From NCBI RefSeq assembly GCF_003319105.1, contig NZ_QOHH01000001.1, positions 372,001-436,000 of the forward strand: a DNA stretch of 64,000 nucleotides. Reading direction: 5' to 3'. How positions within the stretch are numbered: the first letter of the stretch is position 1; each line of letters begins with the position of its first letter. Below the pieces are notes generated by a model. The model did no database searches. It had not been told where the DNA came from and worked only from the letters and a program-made list of their open reading frames with translations. The position numbers were made by a program, and so were the translations under genes. Below, one piece after another: positions 63,275 to 64,000 of the stretch. Source of the DNA: Blastococcus sp. TF02-09 (GTDB lineage: Bacteria; Actinomycetota; Actinomycetes; Mycobacteriales; Geodermatophilaceae).

Positions 63275-64000
63275 TCAGCCTTCGTCGAGCAGTCGCGCGA
63301 CCGTACGTCCCAGTCGGCCGTCCAGGCTGTGCCCGACCCCGGAGGCCCAGTCGTGGGAGGTCCTGACGCCGCGGGCGCCGTACCACCGCTCGCCTGCCGC
63401 TGCACCCCAGGACGCGGTCAGCGGGACGGCGGTGTCCGCGGTGCCGGTGAACCAGTGCCCCCTCACCCCCGCCATCCGCTGCGCGGTGACCTTGCTGCCA
63501 CTCTCCGCGGCGGGGCCGCCGCCGCCGAACACGACCCAGCCTCCGCCGAGGCGCAGCAGCTCCGGATGCCGGGGCACCAGGAAGCGGGTGATCTCCTGGG
63601 CGCCGGAGGAGAAGCCGACCAACCACACCTCGCTGATCGGATAGCTGCGCAGCTGCTTCTCGATCAGTTCGGCGAGGAAGTCGGCATTGCGGCTGGTGTC
63701 GCCGGTGTGCCAGCACTCGCACGACTGGTCAGGGCTCTCCACGGCCAGGGTGACCATGTTGCGATTCCTGGCCACGGCGATCAGCCCGGACGACCCACCC
63801 AGCGCGTAGGAGGACGACGGATTGTCGACGCCGTACTCACCGGTTCCGTCGGCATAGACGACCAGCCCGACGGGGCGCGACGGATCGATGCCGCCGGCGT
63901 ACCGCAGGAATCGGCCGGTCTTGCCGTTGGTGGCGGTGAAGGCCGTGCGCTGCTGGTCGGTGTACGACCCGCCCGCGCCGCTGCTGGCTGTGAGGGCCAC
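63275..64000 (-). CDS. alpha/beta hydrolase, PHB-depolymerase-like (partial)
   Basis: The C-terminal 241 residues of a protein whose start lies beyond the window. The serine nucleophile elbow is VWLVGFSSGAQEITRFL (G-x-S-x-G). The acid is in HWFTGTADTAVPLTAS and the His in DWASGVGHSLDGRL, so the catalytic triad is complete. The N-terminal part FLRYAGGIDPSRPVGLVVYADGTGEYG fits secreted polyhydroxybutyrate-depolymerase/feruloyl-esterase-like hydrolases. Cysteines in SCECWHTGDTSRN may form a disulfide, suggesting export. It could hydrolyse a polyester or polyamide-like polymer; a link to the neighbouring synthetase is speculative. Confidence 0.82.
   Translation of the reverse strand: MALTASSGAGGSYTDQQRTAFTATNGKTGRFLRYAGGIDPSRPVGLVVYADGTGEYGVDNPSSSYALGGSSGLIAVARNRNMVTLAVESPDQSCECWHTGDTSRNADFLAELIEKQLRSYPISEVWLVGFSSGAQEITRFLVPRHPELLRLGGGWVVFGGGGPAAESGSKVTAQRMAGVRGHWFTGTADTAVPLTASWGAAAGERWYGARGVRTSHDWASGVGHSLDGRLGRTVARLLDEG

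Overview
The window comes from a very GC-rich actinobacterium. It carries the complete Pup-proteasome locus (arc, dop, pup, prcB, prcA, pafA, pafB, pafC), a mycothiol biosynthesis gene (mshC), RbpA, and many leaderless promoters (TANNNT about 6 nt before GTG or ATG). Gene order from the DUF5703 gene through uppP, histidine phosphatase, DUF3090, SCO1664-type kinase, mshC, PAC2, metH, trmI, proteasome, pafBC, tatAC and helY matches the conserved actinobacterial block. The style fits Geodermatophilaceae or relatives; that family assignment is inference.

Layout. 1-12 kb: small conserved proteins, a RecD-like helicase, an aldo/keto reductase, UppP, a phosphatase/DUF3090/kinase trio, a thioesterase, VOC and mycothiol-dependent enzymes, MshC and a dGTPase-like HD protein. 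12-23 kb: metH with a possible structured leader, a sugar-epimerase-like SDR, a CopC/CopD pair, a CHRD protein with a class F sortase, a HAD phosphatase, a RecB-like nuclease and the tRNA m1A58 methyltransferase. 23-35 kb: the Pup-proteasome system with an endonuclease VII-like zinc protein wedged between pup and prcB, followed by the PafBC DNA-damage regulators. 35-46 kb: TatA/TatC, a diacylglycerol-kinase-like protein, HelY helicase, a 5'-3' exonuclease, an M24 peptidase, an AsnC regulator, and an Rv2578c-type radical SAM protein under a LexA box. That protein is interrupted by a 345-residue homing intein exactly at the third cysteine of its Fe-S motif.

46-54 kb: acyltransferase, Lnt and FxsA, RbpA, thymidine kinase, GDPD, small orphan genes, and at 53435-53462 a near-consensus actinobacterial dif site (XerCD chromosome-dimer resolution). 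The window therefore probably includes the replication terminus. 54-64 kb: accessory DNA dominated by a Pls/PosA-type membrane nonribosomal peptide synthetase (A-T-six TM segments-three beta-helix domains). Its partners are a divergent Sfp-type phosphopantetheinyl transferase, a heparan-acetyltransferase-like membrane protein and a BPL_N amidotransferase-like protein. This is a compact, probably uncharacterised homopoly-amino-acid or amino-acid-modifying cluster.

Across the window there is a dispersed palindromic repeat (ends CCCCGTCC...GGACGGGG). Copies lie before DUF3090 and before mshC, a related copy follows arc, and one copy is translated in frame inside the RecD-like helicase. No rRNA, tRNA, IS element or CRISPR array was seen.
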